Assembly (NCBI GenBank): GCA_007922195.1
Contig: ML682007.1
Location: forward strand, 16,112,954 to 16,176,953
Source: Podocnemis expansa
Lineage: Eukaryota > Chordata > Testudines > Podocnemididae
Reading direction: 5' to 3'
Length of the DNA stretch: 64,000 bases
The notes below the pieces were generated by a model that saw only the letters and a list, made by a program, of their open reading frames with translations, ran no database searches and was not told where the DNA came from. Position numbers and translations under genes: made by a program. This document shows, piece after piece, positions 60,734-64,000 of this stretch (positions are counted from its first letter, which is position 1; each line of letters starts with the position of its first letter).

Positions 60734-61015
60734 CAGTGGAGCCTCCCCGCCCCCGCTCAGCCCGGCCGCCCGGGACCCGCTCCTCCTCCGCCGCCGTCCT
60801 TAGGCCGCACCGGCGCCGCGGCTCTGTCCCGACATTGCTCTGACCTTGGGCGCAGCCTTCGGGGCTGCATCAGCCCCGCCCTAAGCCCGACTTCATTGGG
60901 CCTGCAGCCCGCAGGGCCCGCTCACCTCCGTGGAGGGATCAGGTGCCCCAAGACCTTTAAAACATTGGGGTCTGCCCCCTGCTTGGGTTTAACTCACGTC
61001 ACCGGGTGTGATGAA

Positions 61016-61100
61016 GGAGTTCTGCGGCACTTTAAGACTAACCGATCTATTTTTCGCATGAGCTTTCGTGGGAGAAAATCCCACGTCCTCAGATGCTTCG
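61016..61100 (-). mobile_element. Penelope-like repeat fragment with hammerhead-like core
   Basis: On the minus strand: CTGAGGA, then a stem CGTGGGA/TCCCACG around TTTTC, then AAAGCTCATGC, followed by CGGTTAGTCTTAAAGTGCC. It is the same unit as at 11348-11564. Position 7 of the CTGANGA box is free in hammerheads, but the cleavage-site U is missing here too. It ends about 115 bp from the CCAAT box of the PPP2R2B promoter. Confidence 0.55.
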
Positions 61101-61125
61101 AATTTACCACCCTGGGGCTCTCAGG

Positions 61126-61880
61126 CAGGGGTCAGCAACCTTTGCCAACCTCCGTGCCCATCCTTCCTCCCCGACTAGGGTTACCAGATGTCAGGCAAAA
61201 GGAGGACAGGTCCTCCTTTTTACTGTCACATCCTCCATCTGACAGGCATTTTAAAATACATGGTTTTTGTCTGGCTTTTTACTTATAGGGGTCAAAGTAT
61301 GCTGGAATGCCACAGAATACCTTATTTTTAGGGGAAAGCATTCTAGGGCCCTCTAAAACCAGTAGAATATGACATTAATATTACCTTTTCTCCATGTGTC
61401 CTCCAATGTCCTCCTTTTCCTACTTCCCTGTCCTCCCTTCCAGGCTTTGATGTCTGGTAACCCTATCCCTGACCCTCAGCTGGTGCCCTGGGCCCCTCTG
61501 CTGAAAAAATCTGGCGGCTGCCTGAAAATTCAGCAGCAGTCACGGCTGGAGTGGGAGCGATCCCCCAGGCATGCCACAAAAAGAAGAGGGTTCTTTCAGG
61601 GGTTCCCAGGCATGCTGCAGAAAGAAGCTGTCCACAGTGGCTCCTTTGGGGAGCACCACGCTACAGAGGGGAGCCACTCTGGGCAGCTTATTTCTGTGTC
61701 ACATGGAAGTATAGGCATGGGGGTCTCTCCCGTGTCCCAGCTGCACCCAAAGGAAGCCGCCCAGAGTGGCTTTTGGTGGCAGGAGTGGCAATGTCTGTGG
61801 CACTGCAGAGGGTGCTGCGTGCCGCTCTGAATGGGCTCTGGCGCCACCATTAGCACACGTGCCAGGGGTTGCCTACCCTG
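61126..61880. mobile_element. hAT element containing a nested hAT-like element
   Basis: Left end CAGGGGTCAGCAACC; right end GGGGTTGCCTACCCTG, whose inverse is CAGGGTAGGCAACCCC. Flanks CTCTCAGG and GTGTAAGG match at only 5 of 8, so the duplication is weak. The host is about 465 bp without the nested element at 61176-61465. Open frames up to 153 codons inside are not transposase. Confidence 0.72.
61176..61465. mobile_element. Nested hAT-like MITE, 290 bp
   Basis: Terminal repeats TAGGGTTACCAGATGTCA and (reverse-complemented right end) TAGGGTTACCAGACATCA. Flanks TCCCCGAC (61168-61175) and TCCCTGAC (61466-61473) match at 7 of 8. The interior has AAAAGGAGGACAGG and its inverse TGTCCTCC repeatedly. 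Confidence 0.88.
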
Positions 61881-62589
61881 GTGTAAGGCTTGGCCCAGTC
61901 TGGGGAGCCTTTTGGGTATCACAGGAGAACAACCAGGAGGTCAGAATTAAAAGGACACTGGAGTTGTTTGGGCCCCAAACATTGCATTTCATTAGCAACG
62001 AGTTTTATGAAAAACTAACAGGAATGGGTTATAAAAGGCAATATGATAGGGCCAGCTAACAGCCTGAAGAGGGACCAGGACACACCCACACTCCCACCCC
62101 TGCAACTGACCTGCTGGGTCACCTTGAGCAAATCACTGCTTTCTGTGGATGTGCTTTTCTTCCTGTCCTTCCTTTTTTATGACTTTAGACTGGAAGTTCT
62201 TGTCAGTAGAGCTGGTTAGAAAAACTTTGGCAGAACTATTTAGAGTCTGAAAATGAAGTTTATCAAAATCAAAATGTGTTGTAAAGTCACAATTTACCCA
62301 ACTTTTTAAAAAAAGGGGAGGAAATATTCCAAGAATATCACATTCCATTTCAGCCTTTCAATTTTAATATGCTTTTGTCAAAAAACAAGCAAACAAACAA
62401 ACAAACAAAAAACAAACCCCCCAAAAAACAACTCTTCAGTCAATCTGAAATAATTTTTTTTCAGAATTTCTGTTCATGTAGGGTTTGAAAAATTTTGAGT
62501 TCATTCCAATTCAAAACAAAACCAGATTTCACAACCTCAAAATACTTTGCAAAATGGATTCTTTCCTCTGCACAACTCTAGCTTTCCAC
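61881..62589. other. Upstream flank, nothing recognised except simple repeat
   Basis: No exon. A (CAAA)n tract lies at about 62383-62415, followed by A/C-rich text. Confidence 0.45.
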
Positions 62590-62880
62590 ACTCTTGATTT
62601 TTTATCATGATTGCTGGTGTATTTCTTAAAGCCTTAGTTTTTGAGAGTCATGTAAATACATGGAAATCTCAGCTGTCATGAAAAAAACTAAAGCTTTTAG
62701 TCTTGAATGCAGAGACGAGCCTGAAAATGTGACCCTTTTGCCTTAAAGGGTCATAACCCATGAGGTAAAATCACCAATGCATTATTGTTATATTTAAATT
62801 TCACAATTTTTAAGTCAGTCTCAAGATTTTGGGGAGCTATCCTATGACTTTTGAACACTTTGGGTTGCCAGCACTATCAA
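62590..62880 (+). mobile_element. Unclassified interspersed repeat, copy 2
   Basis: CTTGATTTTTTATCATGATT, TTTCTTAAAGCCTTAG, GAGAGTCATGTAAATACATG and GAAATCTCAGCTGTCATG precede TCACAATTTTTAAGTCAGTC, TCAAGATTTTGGGGAGC and TGAACACTTTGGGTTGCC. The blocks keep the order seen at 44490-44900, with a shorter middle. Confidence 0.5.
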
Positions 62881-63072
62881 ATGAATTCAGTCAACTAGGC
62901 ACAGAATTCTGACATGTTTAATACTGATTTGTGGGGTTTTATATTATGGTTCATGTCCAGACACTGTCCTCTAATCACATGAGGGTTTACAGGTACATTC
63001 TTGTTAAAATCATTATGGTAACAACAACCCCTTGGAAACCTAAAAATGGAATCTTATCTCTCCCCTTATTGT

Positions 63073-63205
63073 AAAGTCACTGCTGCAGATACTGTCTTTT
63101 TGTTGTGTGTTTCCACAGTGCTTAACACAAGAGAATCTTGGTTTATGATTGGGGTCCTGAGGCACTTCTGCAGAACAAATAATGAATAGTAATGATCAGA
63201 ACATT
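63073..63205 (+). mobile_element. Retroposon 3' fragment (L3/CR1-clade-like), copy 2
   Basis: ACTGTCTTTTTGTTGTGTGT, CCACAGTGCTTAACACAAG, TGATTGGGGTCCTGAGGCAC and AACAAATAATGAATAGTAAT follow the same 3' end as 45975-46085 and extend further into its A/T-rich tail. Confidence 0.55.
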
Positions 63206-64000
63206 TTCCTCCCTGTTTCATCTGTATAATGTGGTTTGTTGTTGTAGAGTGTCTCATGAGTGATGGACAGTTCACAAAGGTGTGCTTCTATGGGGTTGCT
63301 TATGTGTGCAGCTCACATGAGGTCACACAGAGCAGAGCATCTGTAGGTTTGAGACTTAATCCAAAGCCTCAAGCCTCTCTCAGACTCCAAAGGGCTTTGA
63401 ATCAGAAACTCTTGAGGAGCCAGGCTTAGGACACACAACCACCATGCCTGGCTCCTGTCTGTATGTCCTTTTGGGTGGTGATGCTGGCAGACAGCAGCCA
63501 GAATTTTAATGAGATTTTTTACTTGCCCTGAGAAGATATTTCAGGGGGTGGAGAAAGGGGCAGGGAAGCACAGAAGCTTCTCTTCCATTTGTGCATCCAC
63601 AAGCTGTGTTTGTGCTCCTGGCATGAGGTATTTTGCACAGACAGTAATGACACCACAAAGAGGACATAGGGCAAGAGCAGAGAAATGGCCCCTCCTCCTT
63701 CTGCAGTGGTAAGTGGAGGACTAGGAGTTGAGTGAGCTCATACTGTACCCTTTGAAAGGTGGATGCTGTTCTTGTACCAGCATCTGCTCTATCCTTGAAT
63801 GTTTTTGCTGAATGATCCAAAATGATCTTGGGGGCTCCTTTTGCTGCCTGATCCCCCGCACACACACTGGCCCATAAAGGAGGCCATTGGTTAAAAATCA
63901 TCATAATTCCCAGAGTGAACAGCAGATACAATGGCAATAGAATGCAACATGGATTTCCATTAGGGGTCTCTAAATGGGGCAGCTGGCTGGGAAAGTGCAT
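63206..64000. other. Upstream flank with one long unexplained minus-strand frame
   Basis: A palindromic-element remnant is at about 63359-63408 (TCCAAAGCC... and ...GGCTTTGAATCAG). A minus-strand frame of at least 164 codons (63506-64000) runs off the window edge. It has no recognisable domain and ordinary composition, so it is not called a gene. Confidence 0.4.

Larger units (their letters stand above)
59940..60900. promoter_or_regulatory. CpG island at the PPP2R2B promoter and first exon
   Basis: GC content and CpG frequency rise sharply from about 59940 and fall back by about 60900, in contrast with the AT-rich sequence on both sides. Densest CpG is at 60110-60800. The island covers the promoter, 5' UTR, first coding exon and the first few hundred bases of intron 1. 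Such islands often initiate transcription in both directions, but nothing here shows a plus-strand gene. Confidence 0.85.
60370..60900 (-). promoter_or_regulatory. PPP2R2B: PPP2R2B 5' UTR and proximal promoter
   Basis: This stretch lies immediately upstream of the PPP2R2B start codon on the minus strand. Visible elements are an inverted CCAAT box (ATTGG at 60895-60899), a GC box (CCCCGCCC at 60874-60881), further GC boxes at 60449-60458 and 60373-60381, and an AT-rich patch, TTTAAT on the minus strand, around 60635-60640 in an otherwise GC-rich region. Trinucleotide runs lie at 60604-60620 and 60712-60733. The transcription start cannot be placed from sequence alone; the CCAAT/GC-box pair suggests initiation somewhere below 60870. 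The human equivalent holds the SCA12 CAG repeat; no CAG run is seen here. Confidence 0.7.

Noticed and set aside
60370..60900. A CAG repeat equivalent to the human SCA12 tract
   Set aside because: Only a single CAG follows the GCC run on the plus strand; no CAG or CTG array is present.
60338..61288. 316-codon plus-strand frame, the longest in the window
   Set aside because: It lies across the CpG island antisense to the PPP2R2B exon, is Pro/Ala/Gly/Arg-rich as expected for GC-rich DNA, and runs into transposon sequence at 61016 onward. No domain or splice context supports it.

Overview
This is 64 kb of vertebrate nuclear DNA, most likely from a cryptodiran turtle. The repeats point there: CR1 LINE fragments with the sauropsid 3' end, a tRNA-derived SINE of the tortoise Pol III type at 35101-35290, and many small hAT and TGTCTACACT-ended transposons of kinds I know from turtle and crocodilian genomes. 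A crocodilian cannot be formally excluded by eye. Nothing bacterial, phage-like or CRISPR-like is present.

The only protein-coding gene sequence I can support is the first coding exon of PPP2R2B on the minus strand (60300-60369). PPP2R2B encodes the B55-beta regulatory subunit of protein phosphatase 2A. The exon gives 23 residues ([11 protein letters not shown]...DHSYATE) and ends in a phase-1 GTAAGG splice donor. It lies in a CpG island (about 59940-60900) with GC boxes, an inverted CCAAT box, two small upstream ORFs and two CGG/GCC trinucleotide runs. The human version of this promoter carries the CAG repeat expanded in spinocerebellar ataxia type 12.

On the minus strand, everything below 60299 is downstream of this exon, so positions 1-60299 are read as part of a very long first intron. 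I recognised no WD40-encoding exon there. Positions above about 60900 are the upstream flank, or intron of longer isoforms.

The intron and flank are built from transposable elements. The clearest are: a CR1 copy (39981-about 41460) interrupted by two MITEs; a 1.1 kb hAT element inserted into a third such MITE (54004-55638) with an 8-bp target duplication; hAT elements with recognisable target duplications at 34638, 36626, 37797, 51794 and 61176; a fold-back element split by a hAT copy (36569-36956); and a head-to-head pair of repeats with a hammerhead-like core (11348-11614). Many short self-complementary elements with a TGACTTCAATGG-like core are scattered through the window. Most open reading frames are chance or transposon-derived. 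One 80-codon frame at 19947-20186 has coding-like composition and may be a retroelement remnant.

All repeat calls were made by eye from terminal repeats, target duplications and remembered consensus patterns, so boundaries without a target duplication are approximate.
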